A stretch of 64,000 nt of DNA from Streptomyces sp. AV19 (GCF_015999245.1 NZ_JAEAMR010000007.1:1295813-1359812); one strand, 5' to 3'; positions 34,275 through 44,271 are shown, counted from the first letter of the stretch. Program-made: numbers and translations. Notes: a model not told the origin generated them from the sequence alone.

Positions 34275-36602
34275 TCAAACGCCGTCCGGGGGGTACGGGG
34301 AGCCGCCGGTGGGGACGAGCGTGACCTCCTTCGGCGGCACGCTCACCCACACCGGGACGCCTTCCGCCAGGCCCAGTCCGGCCACCGCGGCGGGGGTCAG
34401 CTCGGCCACGGCCTCCGGGCCGCCGCCGGCCACCCGCACCCGCAGCCGGCCGCCCTGCGCGGTGATCTCGCGGACGGTGCCGGGCCAGGCGTTGTCCGCG
34501 TCGCCGTCCGGGCGGGCCGGGTGCAGCGCGACCGCCTCCGGGCCCGCCACGGCCAGCGCGGCCCGCGTCCCCTCCGGCAGCGGCTCCGCGGCGGCCAGCC
34601 GCGCGCCGCCGTCGAGCAGCAGGGCGCCCTCCGCGACCGGCGTGCCCGGCCAGGCGTTGCGCCCGAGCATCCGCGCGACCCACGGCGAGCGGGGGCGCCC
34701 GGCCAGCTCGGCGGGCGCCGCGTACTGCACGGCCGCGCCGTCCTCGAGCACCAGCACCCGGTCCGCCAGCGAGACCGCCTCCACCGGGTCGTGCGTCACC
34801 AGCAGGCAGACGCCCCGGAAGCCGGCGAGCCGGCGGCGCAGGGCCTGCCGCACCGACGCCTTCGCCGACTGGTCGAGCGCGGCCAACGGCTCGTCCAGCA
34901 GCAGCAGTTGCGGGCGCGCGGCCAGGGCGCGCGCCAGGGCCACGCGCTGGGCCTGCCCGCCGCTGAGCCCCTCCGGCCGGCGCCGGGCCAGGTGCCCGAC
35001 CCCCAGCTCGTCCAGGTGCGCCCGGGCCGCGCGCAGCGCCTCGGCCCGGGGGACGCCCTGGGCCCGCAGCCCGTACGCGGCGTTCGCCACCGCCGTCAGA
35101 TGCGGGAAGAGCGCCCCGTCCTGCGGCACCCAGGCGATCCGCCGCCGGTGCGCGGGGACGTGGGCGATGTCCCCGTCGCCCAGGGCCAGGGGGCGCGCGA
35201 CGGCCCGCGGGGTGATCCCGAGGAGGGCGCGCAACAGGGTCGTCTTCCCGGCCCCGTTGGGCCCGACGACGGCGACGGTGGTGCCGGCGGGCACGTCGAG
35301 GACGAGGTCGACGGCGCCGGTGACGGTGGCGCGGAGGGGGTACCGGTCGCGCGGGTCGGGGTCGGTACCGGGGCGGGCGCGGACGGTGGGAGGCCCGTCC
35401 TGCGGGGGGCCGGGCTTCGGTTTCTGCGTTCGCGGGGCTGCGGGGTACGCGGCGTCGACGTCCGGCCGGGTGCCCGTACCGGAGAGTCCGCTCCGCGGGA
35501 GGCCGGGCTCCGGGAGCCCTGTTCGCGGGTCCTCGGCGTCGGTGACCGGGCGGTCCGGACTCGCCGGTGCGGTGGACGTACGGCCCGGTGCCGTGTGCGC
35601 CCGGGGCAGCGGAACGCCGTTGGACGGTCCGTCGGTGCCCGTGCGCCCGGCGTACGGAAGACCGGGTCCCGGCGCCCGCGCGCCGGTGCCTGCCGGGCCC
35701 GGAACCTGGGCGTCCGGCCCGGCGCCCGAGCCCGTCGGCCACGGCGGGACGTCGGCGTCCGGCCGCCGTACCCCGAGGCGCCCGCCCCGCCCCCGGCCAC
35801 CCCGGCCGGCCGCGTGGCCCCCCGCCCCCAGCCACCGCCCCCGCAGCGCCAGCAGCACCGCCGTCGCGATGACGAGCAGCAGCAGCGACACCGCCGTCGC
35901 GCCCTCCGGGTCGTCCTGGAGCAGGAGGTAGACCTGGAGCGGCAGGGTCTGGGTGACGCCGGGGAGGTTGCCGGCGAAGGTGATCGTCGCGCCGAACTCG
36001 CCCAGCGCCCGCGCCCAGCACAGCGCCGCCCCGGCGAGCAGGCCCGGGGCGACCATCGGCACGGTGATCGTGCGGAAGACGCGCAGCGGGGACGCGCCCA
36101 GCGACATCGCGGTCTCCTCGTAGCGCGGGTGCAGCCCGGCCAGCGCCCCCTCCAGGCTGATCACCAGGAACGGCATCGCCACGAAGGCGGACGCCACGAC
36201 CGCGCCCGCCGTCGAGAACGGCAGCGTGACGCCCGTCCACTCCTCCAGCGGACCGCCGGCCAGGCCCCGCCGCCCGTATCCCTGGAGCAGCGCCACCCCC
36301 GCGACCGTCGGCGGCAGCACCATCGGCAGCATCACCAGACAGCGCACGAACGCCTTGCCGGGGAAGTCGGCCCGGGCCAGCAGCCAGGCCAGCGGCACGC
36401 CCAGGACGAGCGAGACGAGCAGGGCCCAGCCGGAGACGGTGAGGGAGAGCATCAGGGCGCCGCCGACCTCGGGGGAGACGATGCGCGAGGGGAGCGTGGA
36501 CCAGGGGGTGCGCGCCAGCACGCCCGCCAGCGGCAGCAGCAGGAACACCACCGCGAGGACGGCCGGCGCGACCAGCGCCAGCGGCGGCCGGACGCGTCTC
36601 AC
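34275..36602 (-). CDS. Fused molybdate ABC transporter permease-ATPase (ModB-ModC)
   Basis: A 775-residue fusion. Residues ~1-250 are a ModB-like permease with about six helices and the EAA loop ([21 protein letters not shown]). An unusually long linker (~250-420) is Pro/Gly/Arg-rich. The C-terminal ATPase has Walker [11 protein letters not shown] (~446), Q-loop [11 protein letters not shown], signature LSGGQAQR (~540), Walker [13 protein letters not shown], and a final TOBE/Mop-like part (ALHPARPDG ... [25 protein letters not shown], in parts). It pumps molybdate (or tungstate) supplied by the upstream ModA protein. GTG start overlaps the modA stop by 4 bp. Confidence 0.9.
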   Translation of the reverse strand: MRRVRPPLALVAPAVLAVVFLLLPLAGVLARTPWSTLPSRIVSPEVGGALMLSLTVSGWALLVSLVLGVPLAWLLARADFPGKAFVRCLVMLPMVLPPTVAGVALLQGYGRRGLAGGPLEEWTGVTLPFSTAGAVVASAFVAMPFLVISLEGALAGLHPRYEETAMSLGASPLRVFRTITVPMVAPGLLAGAALCWARALGEFGATITFAGNLPGVTQTLPLQVYLLLQDDPEGATAVSLLLLVIATAVLLALRGRWLGAGGHAAGRGGRGRGGRLGVRRPDADVPPWPTGSGAGPDAQVPGPAGTGARAPGPGLPYAGRTGTDGPSNGVPLPRAHTAPGRTSTAPASPDRPVTDAEDPRTGLPEPGLPRSGLSGTGTRPDVDAAYPAAPRTQKPKPGPPQDGPPTVRARPGTDPDPRDRYPLRATVTGAVDLVLDVPAGTTVAVVGPNGAGKTTLLRALLGITPRAVARPLALGDGDIAHVPAHRRRIAWVPQDGALFPHLTAVANAAYGLRAQGVPRAEALRAARAHLDELGVGHLARRRPEGLSGGQAQRVALARALAARPQLLLLDEPLAALDQSAKASVRQALRRRLAGFRGVCLLVTHDPVEAVSLADRVLVLEDGAAVQYAAPAELAGRPRSPWVARMLGRNAWPGTPVAEGALLLDGGARLAAAEPLPEGTRAALAVAGPEAVALHPARPDGDADNAWPGTVREITAQGGRLRVRVAGGGPEAVAELTPAAVAGLGLAEGVPVWVSVPPKEVTLVPTGGSPYPPDGV

Positions 36603-37369
36603 GGCTTCTGGAAGCCGGCCGCGGCGAGCAGCCCGCGCGCCTTGTCGCCGCGCAGCCACTTCACGAACTCGGCCGCCTCCCCGGCGTGCCGGGAGTCCTT
36701 GAGCGTGGCGGCGGGGTACGCGGCGACGGCGTTCTGCGCGTCCGGCACGGCGACCGTGCCCACCTTGTCCTTGGCCGCGGCGGCGTCCGTGACGTAGACC
36801 AGGCCGGCGTCGGCCTCCCCGAGGGAGACCTTGCTCAGCACGGCCCGTACGTTCGGCTCCTGGGAGACCGGCTTCACCGTGACGTGCTGCCGGTCGAGGA
36901 CCTGCTTGCCGTAGCGGCCGACGGGCACCTCGGGCGCGGCGAGGACGACCTTCAGGCCGCTCCTCGCGAGGTCGGAGAGGGACGTGAGGTGCTTGGGGTT
37001 GCCGGGCGCGGTCGCGATGGTGAGCCGGTTGCGCGCGACGACGACGGGCTCGCCGGTCTCCTGCGCGAGGCCGTCCATCGTCTTCGTGTCGGCCGTCACC
37101 AGCGCGTCCGCCGGCACGCCCTGGCGCACCTGCGCGGCCAGTTCCTGCGAACCGGCGAAGGAGAACTTCACGGTCGTACCGGGGTGTTCCTTCTCGTACG
37201 CGTCCCCGGCCCGCCGGAAGACGTCGGTGAGGGAGGCGGCGGCCAGCACCGTCAGCGTCGTGCCGCCCTTGCCCTCGTCCGTGGAACCGCCGCCGCAGGC
37301 GGTGGCCAGGGGCAGGAGCAGCAGCGCGGCGAGGGCGGCGGAACGGGCGGACGTGCGGCGGCGGCGCAT
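36599..37369 (-). CDS. modA: Molybdate-binding lipoprotein ModA
   Basis: A 256-residue binding protein. A basic N-terminus, hydrophobic core and LATAC give lipidated Cys 25. The mature protein starts with a Gly-rich linker and [17 protein letters not shown] (~40-56), the typical ModA opening. [22 protein letters not shown] (~70-92) and [15 protein letters not shown] (~180) follow; these contribute the oxyanion ligands Ser/Thr, Ala, Val and Tyr in known ModA structures. It captures molybdate outside the membrane. ATG start overlaps the stop of the upstream HTH/Mop regulator by 1 bp. Confidence 0.94.
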   Translation of the reverse strand: MRRRRTSARSAALAALLLLPLATACGGGSTDEGKGGTTLTVLAAASLTDVFRRAGDAYEKEHPGTTVKFSFAGSQELAAQVRQGVPADALVTADTKTMDGLAQETGEPVVVARNRLTIATAPGNPKHLTSLSDLARSGLKVVLAAPEVPVGRYGKQVLDRQHVTVKPVSQEPNVRAVLSKVSLGEADAGLVYVTDAAAAKDKVGTVAVPDAQNAVAAYPAATLKDSRHAGEAAEFVKWLRGDKARGLLAAAGFQKP

Positions 37370-37767
37370 CAGTTCTCCAGGTCGATGTGGACGTTGGTGG
37401 CCTTCACGCGGGCCACGGCCTCCCTGCCGACGGCCAGCCCGAGTTCCTCCACGGCCTCCCGCGTCAGCAGCGAGACCAGGCGGTGCGGCCCGGCCTGCAC
37501 CTCCACCTGGGCGGCGACGTCGCCGAGCTTCACCGCGGTGATGATCCCGGGGAAGGCGTTGCGGGCGCTGGTGCGGGGCTCGTCCCCGTCCTCGGCGGCC
37601 TCGGCGGCGAGCGCGACGGAGAAGGCCGCGAGGTCGGTGCCGTCGATCAGCCGCTTGCCGTGCTCGTCCCGCGTGGTGGGGATCCGCCCGGCGTCCGCCC
37701 AGCGGCGGACGGTGTCGGGGCTGACGCCGAGGAGCCGGGCCGCCCGGCCGATGGTGTAGGACCGCAT
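37369..37767 (-). CDS. HTH plus TOBE/Mop-domain molybdate-responsive regulator
   Basis: A 132-residue protein in two parts. Residues 1-50 are a MerR/excisionase-type HTH ([31 protein letters not shown]). Residues ~65-130 are a TOBE/Mop domain ([40 protein letters not shown] ... [11 protein letters not shown], in parts), which binds molybdate as a dimer. First gene of the mod operon, so very likely its molybdate-sensing regulator, analogous to but not homologous in its HTH with ModE. Start: ATG at 37767, with TAACGT 7 nt upstream, fits a leaderless mRNA; a GTG three codons upstream is less likely. Confidence 0.87.
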   Translation of the reverse strand: MRSYTIGRAARLLGVSPDTVRRWADAGRIPTTRDEHGKRLIDGTDLAAFSVALAAEAAEDGDEPRTSARNAFPGIITAVKLGDVAAQVEVQAGPHRLVSLLTREAVEELGLAVGREAVARVKATNVHIDLEN

Positions 37768-37806
37768 GCGCGGCACGTTAGGGGGAGGGGGCTCGCATAT
37801 GCAAGG

Positions 37807-38673
37807 TCAGGTGCGCTGCCCGCCTGGTATCCGCCGGGCCCCCGCCGGGTCCAGCCGGAGCATCGCCGCCTCGTCCGGGCCGCCCTCCGGGGCCGAGTAC
37901 ACGACGAGCCGTTGGCCGCCCGTCCGGGCCAGCAGCATGACCTCGTAGGTGAGCGTCATGTCGCCGAGCTTCGGATGCGCGAAGGGCTTGGTCCCGCCGA
38001 CCCGCTCCTTCACGTCGTACCGATTCCACAGTCGCGCGAACTCCGGTGATTTGAGCACGAGTTCACCGACCAGGGCGGTCAGCCGCGGCGAGTCCGGGTC
38101 CAGGCCGCCGACGGCCCGCAGGTGGGCCACCGACTTGGCGACGGTCTCCTCCCAGGGCCGGTAGAGGGTGCGGCCCACGGGGTGCAGGAACAGGTAACGC
38201 GTCATATTGCGCTGCTCCGGCGGCCAGTCCCACAGGCCGGGCAGCAGGCGCCGCCCCGCCGGGTTGGCGGCGAGCATGTCGCTGTGCCGGCTGACCACGT
38301 AGGCGGGCAGCGGGCGCACCGCCTCCAGGACGCGCAGGACGGACGGGCGCACCGTGTCCCCGTCGGTGCGACTCGGCCCGGGGAGCCGCCCCGAGGCCAG
38401 TTCGGCCAGGTCGTGGAGGCGCTCGTGGGCGTCGCCGTGCAGGCGCAGCGCTCGGGCGAGGGAGTCGAGCACGGCCGCCGAGGGGTTCGTCTCGCGGCCG
38501 CGTTCGAGGCGGGTGTAGTAGTCCACGCTCACCCCGGCGAGCGCCGCGAGCTCCTCGCGGCGCAGCCCGGGAGTGCGCCGGAGCCCCGCGCCGGCGGGCA
38601 GGCCCACCTCCCCGGGGGTGATCAACGCCCGCCGCGCCCGCAGGTATCTGCCCAGCTCGGTGCCGTGTGCCAT
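37807..38673 (-). CDS. XRE-type regulator with MmyB-like ligand domain
   Basis: A 288-residue regulator. The HTH lies at residues ~10-75 (RTPGLRREELAALAGVSVDYYTRLERG, the usual MmyB-family HTH). The rest (~100-280) is the MmyB-like PAS-fold domain, with YVVSRHSDMLAANPAGRRLLPG, NMTRYLFLHP and the ending VVYSAPEGGPDEAAMLRLD. In related proteins this domain binds a fatty-acid-like ligand. It diverges from the MFS exporter gene at 38835 across 161 bp and is likely its regulator. ATG start at 38673. Confidence 0.88.
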   Translation of the reverse strand: MAHGTELGRYLRARRALITPGEVGLPAGAGLRRTPGLRREELAALAGVSVDYYTRLERGRETNPSAAVLDSLARALRLHGDAHERLHDLAELASGRLPGPSRTDGDTVRPSVLRVLEAVRPLPAYVVSRHSDMLAANPAGRRLLPGLWDWPPEQRNMTRYLFLHPVGRTLYRPWEETVAKSVAHLRAVGGLDPDSPRLTALVGELVLKSPEFARLWNRYDVKERVGGTKPFAHPKLGDMTLTYEVMLLARTGGQRLVVYSAPEGGPDEAAMLRLDPAGARRIPGGQRT

Positions 38674-38834
38674 CCGGACATTGTGTCCCGTGGGGTTCCC
38701 GCGTGAGAGGCCGTGCCAGGGCCAGGAACGGCGCACCCGGGAAGCGCGCGCCCTGCCGCCGCTCCGGGGGGCTTGCCCAGACTGAGGGCCGACCGCGCCC
38801 CGTTTCCCGCCTCCACGACCGAGAAGGAGTGTCC
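38674..38834. promoter_or_regulatory. Divergent regulator/exporter intergenic region
   Basis: 161 bp between the XRE-type regulator and the MFS gene, the expected place for its operator. AAGGAG precedes the MFS ATG by 7 nt. No clear dyad is visible by eye. Confidence 0.35.
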
Positions 38835-40286
38835 ATGCCGTCGGACGACCCGGACATACCGTCTGTCACCGCCCCGCGCCCGGTACCGGCGGCCGCGCCC
38901 CCGGCAGGCCGCCGCGCCGGGTCGCCGCCCCCGCCCCCCTCCGCCGCGCTGATCGTCTCGCTCCTGGGCTTCACCGTCATCACCATCGACGTCACCGCCG
39001 TCACCATCGCGCTGCCCACGATCCGTTCGTCCCTCCACGGCGGAATGGCCGGGCTCCAGTGGGTCATTGACGCCTACACGCTGATGTTCGCGGCGCTGAT
39101 GCTCTCCGCGGGGGCGCTCGCCGACCGTGCGGGCGCCCGGCGCGCCTACACCGTGGGCGTCGCGCTGTTCACCCTCGCTTCCCTCGGCTGCGCCCTCGCG
39201 CCGGGCATCGGATGGCTGATCGGGGCGCGCATCGCCCAGGGCGGGGCGGCCGCCGTCGTGATGCCCGCCTCGCTGGCGCTGATCCGGCAGGCGTACGAGG
39301 ACCCGGCCCGCCGGGCGCGCGCCATCGCGCTGTGGACGGTGGGCGGTTCGGTGTCCCTGGCCGCGGGGCCGGTGCTGGGCGGCCTGCTCGTCGACTCGGT
39401 CGGCTGGCGGGCCGTCTTCCTGCTCAACATCCCCGTAGGCGCGGTGGTCCTGGCGCTGCTGACCCGCACCGCGCCGTCCCCGCGCCGGCCCCGGGCGCTC
39501 GACCCGGCGGGGCAGCTGACCGCCGTCCTCGCCCTGGCCGGCCTCACCTTCGCGGTCATCGAGGGCGGGCACGCGGGCTGGACCTCGCCGGCGGTGGCCG
39601 GGGCGGCGGCCGTCGCGGTCGTCGCCGGACTCGCGTTCGTCGTCACCGAGCGGCGCCACCCCCAACCCATGGTGCCGCTGGGCATGTTCCGGCGGCGTGG
39701 CGTCGCCCTGCCCCTGGTGATCGGCTTCGCCGCGAACGCCGGCTTCTACGGCGTGGTGTTCCTGCTGGGCCTCTACTACCAGCAACTGCGAGGCATGTCG
39801 GGTACGGCGGCGGGCCTGATGTTCGTCCCCCTGTCCGCAGTGATCACCGGGGCGAACCTCCTCTCGCCGCGCCTGGCCGAGCGGTTGGGCCGCCGCCCGG
39901 TGATCCTGGCGGGGCAGGCGGTGCTGTCGCTGGCGATGTTCACGCTGCTGCCGCTGGGGGACGGCACTCCGGTGTGGCAGGTGGTGCTGCTCCTCATCCC
40001 CATGGGGGTGGGCGGCGCGCTGATCGTTCCCGCGCTCACCGCGCTGCTGATGGACGCCGTCCCCGCGCACCAGGCCGGTACGGTCTCGGGCCTGTTCAAC
40101 GCGGTGCGCCAAACGGGCGGGGCGCTGTCCGTGGCGGTGTTCGGCGTGCTGGTGGCGGACGGCGGGGAGGGGTTCTCGCTGCCGGGGTTGCGTACGAGTC
40201 TGGTCGCGGCGGGGGTGGCGCTGTGCGTGACGACGGGGCTGACGGTGTGGGTGTTCGCGGGGGAGCGGCGCGGGGTGGGTCGTTAG
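38835..40286 (+). CDS. MFS exporter, DHA2 (14-helix) family
   Basis: A 483-residue transporter with about 14 helices after a Pro-rich cytoplasmic N-terminus (~35 residues). Family landmarks: DVTAVTIALPTIRSSL, LQWVIDAYTLMFAALMLSAGALADRAGARR (~75-105, motif A) and GPVLGGLLVDSVGWRAVFLLN (motif C plus D, ~155-175). These mark DHA2/EmrB-QacA-type drug exporters. Start: ATG at 38835, AAGGAG upstream. The divergent MmyB-type regulator suggests ligand-induced expression. Substrate unknown. A half repeat island follows after ~190 bp. Confidence 0.9.
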   Translation: MPSDDPDIPSVTAPRPVPAAAPPAGRRAGSPPPPPSAALIVSLLGFTVITIDVTAVTIALPTIRSSLHGGMAGLQWVIDAYTLMFAALMLSAGALADRAGARRAYTVGVALFTLASLGCALAPGIGWLIGARIAQGGAAAVVMPASLALIRQAYEDPARRARAIALWTVGGSVSLAAGPVLGGLLVDSVGWRAVFLLNIPVGAVVLALLTRTAPSPRRPRALDPAGQLTAVLALAGLTFAVIEGGHAGWTSPAVAGAAAVAVVAGLAFVVTERRHPQPMVPLGMFRRRGVALPLVIGFAANAGFYGVVFLLGLYYQQLRGMSGTAAGLMFVPLSAVITGANLLSPRLAERLGRRPVILAGQAVLSLAMFTLLPLGDGTPVWQVVLLLIPMGVGGALIVPALTALLMDAVPAHQAGTVSGLFNAVRQTGGALSVAVFGVLVADGGEGFSLPGLRTSLVAAGVALCVTTGLTVWVFAGERRGVGR

Positions 40287-40849
40287 GGCCCCGGCGGGTC
40301 AGGGTCCGCGCCTCCGGCCGGGCCGGGTCGGTGCCCGTTCCGGCGGTCCTGGCCTTCCGGCCTCGGCGGCCCTTCCGGCCCCGGCGGCCCCGGCGGTCCT
40401 GGCCCTCCGGCGAGGCGGGCGAGGTGCCTCTCGCGGTGCGGCGGGACGTCCGCGTCGAAGGGGTTTTCTCCCCGCCCCGCCCTTTCACCGTTTCCCGGGG
40501 CAAGCCCCGGCCCCGAGCGCGGCTCCGCCACGCGAAGGCGGGGGCTCCGCCCCCTGCACCCCCTTCCGGGGGCTGCCTCCCGTGCCCCCGCTCCCGCAGG
40601 ACACCTCCGCGGGCTGCGGAGAGGTTCCGGGCGGGCCGGCCTGCGCCCCGTCCCCGCGGGACACCTGCTCGGCCGGGTCGGCATCCAGTCCACGGTCCCC
40701 CTGCGCCCCCGCTCCCGCGGGACACCTGCGAAGTGCGGAAGCCCGAGAGACGCGGGAGCCCCACATGGCGTGTGGGCCCCGGGCCCGCGGAGGCCCCGCC
40801 GAGCCGGCCGCCGCAGTGCCTGCCGCAGCGCCCGCCCCCAACGCCCCCC
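40287..40849. repeat. Intergenic region with half-island and triple direct repeat
   Basis: This 563-bp gap has no supported gene. 40287-40440 is a run of CCGGCGG/TCCTGGCC low-complexity phrases. At 40476 the island end motif CCCGCCCTTTCACCGTTTC appears, followed by hairpin-rich sequence, but the matching right end and the GTCCTCAA core are missing. Three imperfect copies of a unit containing GCTCCCGC(G/A)GGACACCT lie near 40584-40607, 40643-40666 and 40701-40726, spaced ~58 bp apart. Confidence 0.65.
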
Positions 40850-43570
40850 TTAAATCGCACCCTTCCGCGTCAGCTGGTTGAAGCACAGCCAGCCCGGCAG
40901 CACCGGCAGCCAGAACGTCAGCAGCCGGTACAGCAGCACCGCCGGGGTCGCCTGGTCCGCGGGGAGGCCCGCCAGGGTCAGGGCGCCGATGAGGACGCCC
41001 TCGACCGCGCCCACGCCGCCCGGCGTCGGCGCGGCCGAGCCCAGCGCGTTGCCCGCGAGGAAGATCACCGCGACGCTCGCGTAGCTCATGTCCCCGCCGA
41101 AGGCCCGGATCGAGGTGTCGAGGCACATCACGAACGCGGCGGTCAGCAGCAGCATGCCGCCGATGCCGCTGACCAGCTTCCGCGGCCGCTGGAGGAGGTC
41201 CAGCATGCGCGGCACCACGCCCGCGAACAGCGACCGCACCCGCGTCGAGACGAACTTGCGCAGGAACGGGATCGCGGTGACCACCAGCACCAGCACCGCC
41301 GCCGTCAGCAGCCCGCCGATGATCGTGCGGGACGGCGGCAGCGGGGACGACGTCCGCTCGGTGCCGGTGATGTAGCCGAAGGTCAGCAGCAGCACGATGT
41401 GGGCGCCCAGGCCGATGAGTTCGGAGGCGCCGACGCTGGCCACCGCGAGCCCCGGCCGGATCCCGGCCCGCTGCAGGAAGCGGGAGTTCAGTGCCACGCC
41501 GCCGACCGCCGCCGGGGCGACCAGCTTCACGAAGGACCCCGCGACCTGCGCCATCACCGTCCGCAGGAAGGGCACCTTCTCCGGGACGAAGCCCAGCAGC
41601 CGCATGGCCGCCGCGAAGTAGCTCAGGGCGGAGAAGGCCGCGGCGGCCGCCACCCAGCCCCAGTTGGCCTGCTCGACGATGTTCCCGAACTGCACGTGCG
41701 AGAGCTGCGAGAGCAGGAAGTAGGCGGCGATCGCGCCCGCGATCGAGCTGATCAGCGTGCGCGGCCGGATGCGCTCCAGCCGGACCGGCTCTATCGGCGC
41801 CTGCGGCCGGATCAGCAGGACCTGACGGCGGATCTGGGCGAGCAGGTCCTCCTCGCGGGCCTCCTCGGCCGCGTCGTCCAGGGCCTGCTTCTCCGCCTTC
41901 CGCTCGGCCTTGAGCGCCTTGCGGTCGTCGGCCGGCCCCGAGCCCTTCTCCGCCCGCTCGCGGGCCCGCTCCTCCTTGGCGATCCGGGACGCCTCCAGCA
42001 CGGCCTCGCGTTCGCGCTGGGAGCGCTCGCGCGCGAGCCGGCGCAGGGTGGCCCGGTTCGCGCGGGTCAGGGCCATCGGCTGGAGCAGCGGCAGGCTGTC
42101 GGCGACCGCGTCCGGGCCGAGGACGGAGACCGCCGAGGCCACCACGCGCTCGGCGCCGACCCGCAGGCCGAGGGTGGTGAGCAACTGCGCGATGTCCATC
42201 CGCAGGACGATGTCGCCGGCCGCGATCTCGCCGCCGCGCAGGTCGGTCAGGACGACGTTGCCGGAACGATCCACCAGGAGCGAGTCGCTGTCCAGGCGGC
42301 GGTGGGCGATGCGCCGCGACTGGAGGGCCTTGACCTGCCGGAAGGCGCTGGCCAGCAGCTCGTCGGTGAGCTCCTCGTCCGGGATGGTGTCGAGCCGGCG
42401 CCCGCCGATGTGCTCGTACACCAGCATCACGGCGTCCGGGCCGAGCTCGGAGGTGGCGATCAGCTTGGGCGCGTTGGCGCCGGCGGCGATGGCCGCGTAG
42501 GCGAGCAGCGCCTCCTGTTCGAGGGCCTGGCGCAGCGACTGGAGACTGCGCCGCTGGGTGACGCGCAGCGCCAGCCGCTGGTAGACGCGGTAGAAGAAGC
42601 CCTGCGCCTGCTGCTCGCGGTCGACGACGGTGACGTCGAGCGGCGGGCCCTCCTCCAGGGTGACGACGTAGCGGCGGCCCCGGTCGTGCGGCTCGGTGTC
42701 GCCCGCCGGGTCCTCGGTGCGCAGGGCGCTCACCGGCCGGAAGCCGACGCGGCGCAGGCCGTGCAGCAGGTGCTGGCCGGTGGGGCGGACGTTGGGGGAG
42801 CCGACGGCGTAGAGCGTGCCGTAGGCCACCGTCCAGCCGATGAGCACGGTGATGACGATCGAGAACGGCGTCGAGTAGCCGTTGACCAGCACCGCGAAGG
42901 CGTCCAGCAGCAGCACCGCCCACATCGCGACCCGCCAGCGCGGCCGCCGGGACATGCCGACGGCCGTCATGTAGGCGATGACCGGGGCGAGGTAGCCGTG
43001 GACGGGGTCGGTGACGCCGGTGCCGGTGGGGTACTGCCTGGTGAGCGCGTCCCGGATGGTCTCGGGGGCCGCGTCGGCGACCCACAGTGCGGCGCCCAGC
43101 GAGACGCCGTGCGCGAGGACGGCGGCCAGGACGCCGTCCGCGATGCGCAGTCCGTCCCGTTTGATCAGCCGCTCGACGGCGAAGGCCACAGGCACGATGA
43201 AGATCGCGATGTTGGCGGTGAGCCCGGCGAGGTTCGCCAGCGTGGCCGGCGCGCGGCCCGCGCTCTCCTTGACGTCCGCCTCCAGCCCGGTCGTGGTGCC
43301 GTGGGCGAACGCCGCGAGGGCGAGGACGAGGGCGATGCCGACGATCCCCAGCAGCATGCGCACCAGGTCGGCGGGGCGGTGGACGCGGGCCGGCAGCAGC
43401 GGCTCGTCGCCGGAGACCTTGTCGATGTGGACCTCGCCGTTCCTCGTCTCGGGGGGCTGCACCTCGCCCTTCCCGGGCAGCGCTCGGGGGGCGCGCGCCT
43501 CCTCGGGAGGCCCCGCGCCCTCGTCGTCCGTCTCTTCCTGGTCTTCTCGTTCTCGTATCACCAGAGTCAC
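40850..43570 (-). CDS. Pseudokinase-flippase fusion (Lpg_synthase_TM / YbhN-like)
   Basis: A 906-residue membrane protein. Residues 1-65 are acidic and cytoplasmic. About six helices follow (LVRMLLGIVGIALVLALAAF to ~275). Residues ~300-520 resemble a protein-kinase fold, but the catalytic loop reads AHRRLDSDSLLV and the metal loop LTDLRGGE in place of HxDxxxxN and DFG, so it is probably inactive. A charged coiled segment (~520-580, RSQREREAVLEASRIAKEERARERAEK) leads to a C-terminal flippase-like domain (~600-900) with PAAVGGVALNSRFL and TPGGVGAVEG, as in MprF/YbhN lipid translocases. Likely moves a lipid-linked substrate across the membrane. ATG start at 43570. Confidence 0.88.
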   Translation of the reverse strand: MTLVIREREDQEETDDEGAGPPEEARAPRALPGKGEVQPPETRNGEVHIDKVSGDEPLLPARVHRPADLVRMLLGIVGIALVLALAAFAHGTTTGLEADVKESAGRAPATLANLAGLTANIAIFIVPVAFAVERLIKRDGLRIADGVLAAVLAHGVSLGAALWVADAAPETIRDALTRQYPTGTGVTDPVHGYLAPVIAYMTAVGMSRRPRWRVAMWAVLLLDAFAVLVNGYSTPFSIVITVLIGWTVAYGTLYAVGSPNVRPTGQHLLHGLRRVGFRPVSALRTEDPAGDTEPHDRGRRYVVTLEEGPPLDVTVVDREQQAQGFFYRVYQRLALRVTQRRSLQSLRQALEQEALLAYAAIAAGANAPKLIATSELGPDAVMLVYEHIGGRRLDTIPDEELTDELLASAFRQVKALQSRRIAHRRLDSDSLLVDRSGNVVLTDLRGGEIAAGDIVLRMDIAQLLTTLGLRVGAERVVASAVSVLGPDAVADSLPLLQPMALTRANRATLRRLARERSQREREAVLEASRIAKEERARERAEKGSGPADDRKALKAERKAEKQALDDAAEEAREEDLLAQIRRQVLLIRPQAPIEPVRLERIRPRTLISSIAGAIAAYFLLSQLSHVQFGNIVEQANWGWVAAAAAFSALSYFAAAMRLLGFVPEKVPFLRTVMAQVAGSFVKLVAPAAVGGVALNSRFLQRAGIRPGLAVASVGASELIGLGAHIVLLLTFGYITGTERTSSPLPPSRTIIGGLLTAAVLVLVVTAIPFLRKFVSTRVRSLFAGVVPRMLDLLQRPRKLVSGIGGMLLLTAAFVMCLDTSIRAFGGDMSYASVAVIFLAGNALGSAAPTPGGVGAVEGVLIGALTLAGLPADQATPAVLLYRLLTFWLPVLPGWLCFNQLTRKGAI

Positions 43571-43716
43571 CGCCCGGAAGATGGTGGCATGGCCCGGCCG
43601 GGCAAGGGTGTATCAGGGTGCATTTCGGGGGCGCGGACAACGGATCGTACGCCCTGTGGTCCGGTGCCGCACTCCGGGTGATCCCGGCCGGTCCCGCCCC
43701 GCCGGCGCCGGGCAGT

Positions 43717-44124
43717 ATGGACCGGGTGACCGACGAAGCACTGCCCGACGCACTGCCCGAGTACGCCGAGCGGGTCCTGGCCGTCGCCGAGACGATCCCG
43801 CCGGGCCGCGTGATGACCTACGGCGACGTCGCCGAGTGGCTGGGCGAGGGAGGACCCCGGCAGGTGGGCCGGGTCATGGCCCTCTACGGCGGAGCCGTCC
43901 CGTGGTGGCGCGTCGTCCGCGCCGACGGCGTCCTGCTCCCCGGCCACGAGCTGCGCGCCCTCGCGCACTACCGGGACGAGGGCACGCCGCTGCGGGAGGC
44001 GGGGCGCGCCGCCGGAGGGCACGTGCCCCGCATCGCGATGACGCGGGCACGGTGGGACGGCGTCACCGACGGGACCGGCGGTGCGGCCGACGGCGCGACC
44101 GGCGGTGTGAGACGCGACACCTGA
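43717..44124 (+). CDS. Alkyltransferase-like (ATL, MGMT-family) protein
   Basis: A 135-residue DNA-binding domain of the O6-alkylguanine transferase family: IPPGRVMTYGDVAEWLG (~24-40), then PRQVGRVMALYGGAVPWWRVVRADG (~44-68). The position of the acceptor Cys in the PCHRV motif is Trp here (PWWRV), so it is an ATL protein, which binds alkylated guanine and recruits nucleotide excision repair rather than removing the alkyl group. It sits just upstream of the adnA-adnB-uvrD2 repair block. Start could be GTG at 43726, three codons later; neither start has a clear ribosome site. Confidence 0.86.
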   Translation: MDRVTDEALPDALPEYAERVLAVAETIPPGRVMTYGDVAEWLGEGGPRQVGRVMALYGGAVPWWRVVRADGVLLPGHELRALAHYRDEGTPLREAGRAAGGHVPRIAMTRARWDGVTDGTGGAADGATGGVRRDT

Positions 44125-44271
44125 TCCCCGGCGCATCCGGGCCACCCGAACGGATGAGGTGCCCGAACGCCCGGGACGACTCCCGGGACGATCTGCGCAC
44201 CACCCGCCTCCTGGCGTAGCGTCGGGGACCGTCCCGACCGCCCCCGTCACCGACCAGGACCGGCAGCCCAC

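Noticed and set aside
40476..40846. Possible CRISPR array because of regularly spaced repeats
   Set aside because: Only three imperfect copies, spacers not of uniform type, no cas genes.
39212..43681. A 1489-codon plus-strand frame opposite the flippase gene
   Set aside because: Same GC3 shadow effect; translation is low-complexity, and the minus strand encodes a coherent membrane protein.
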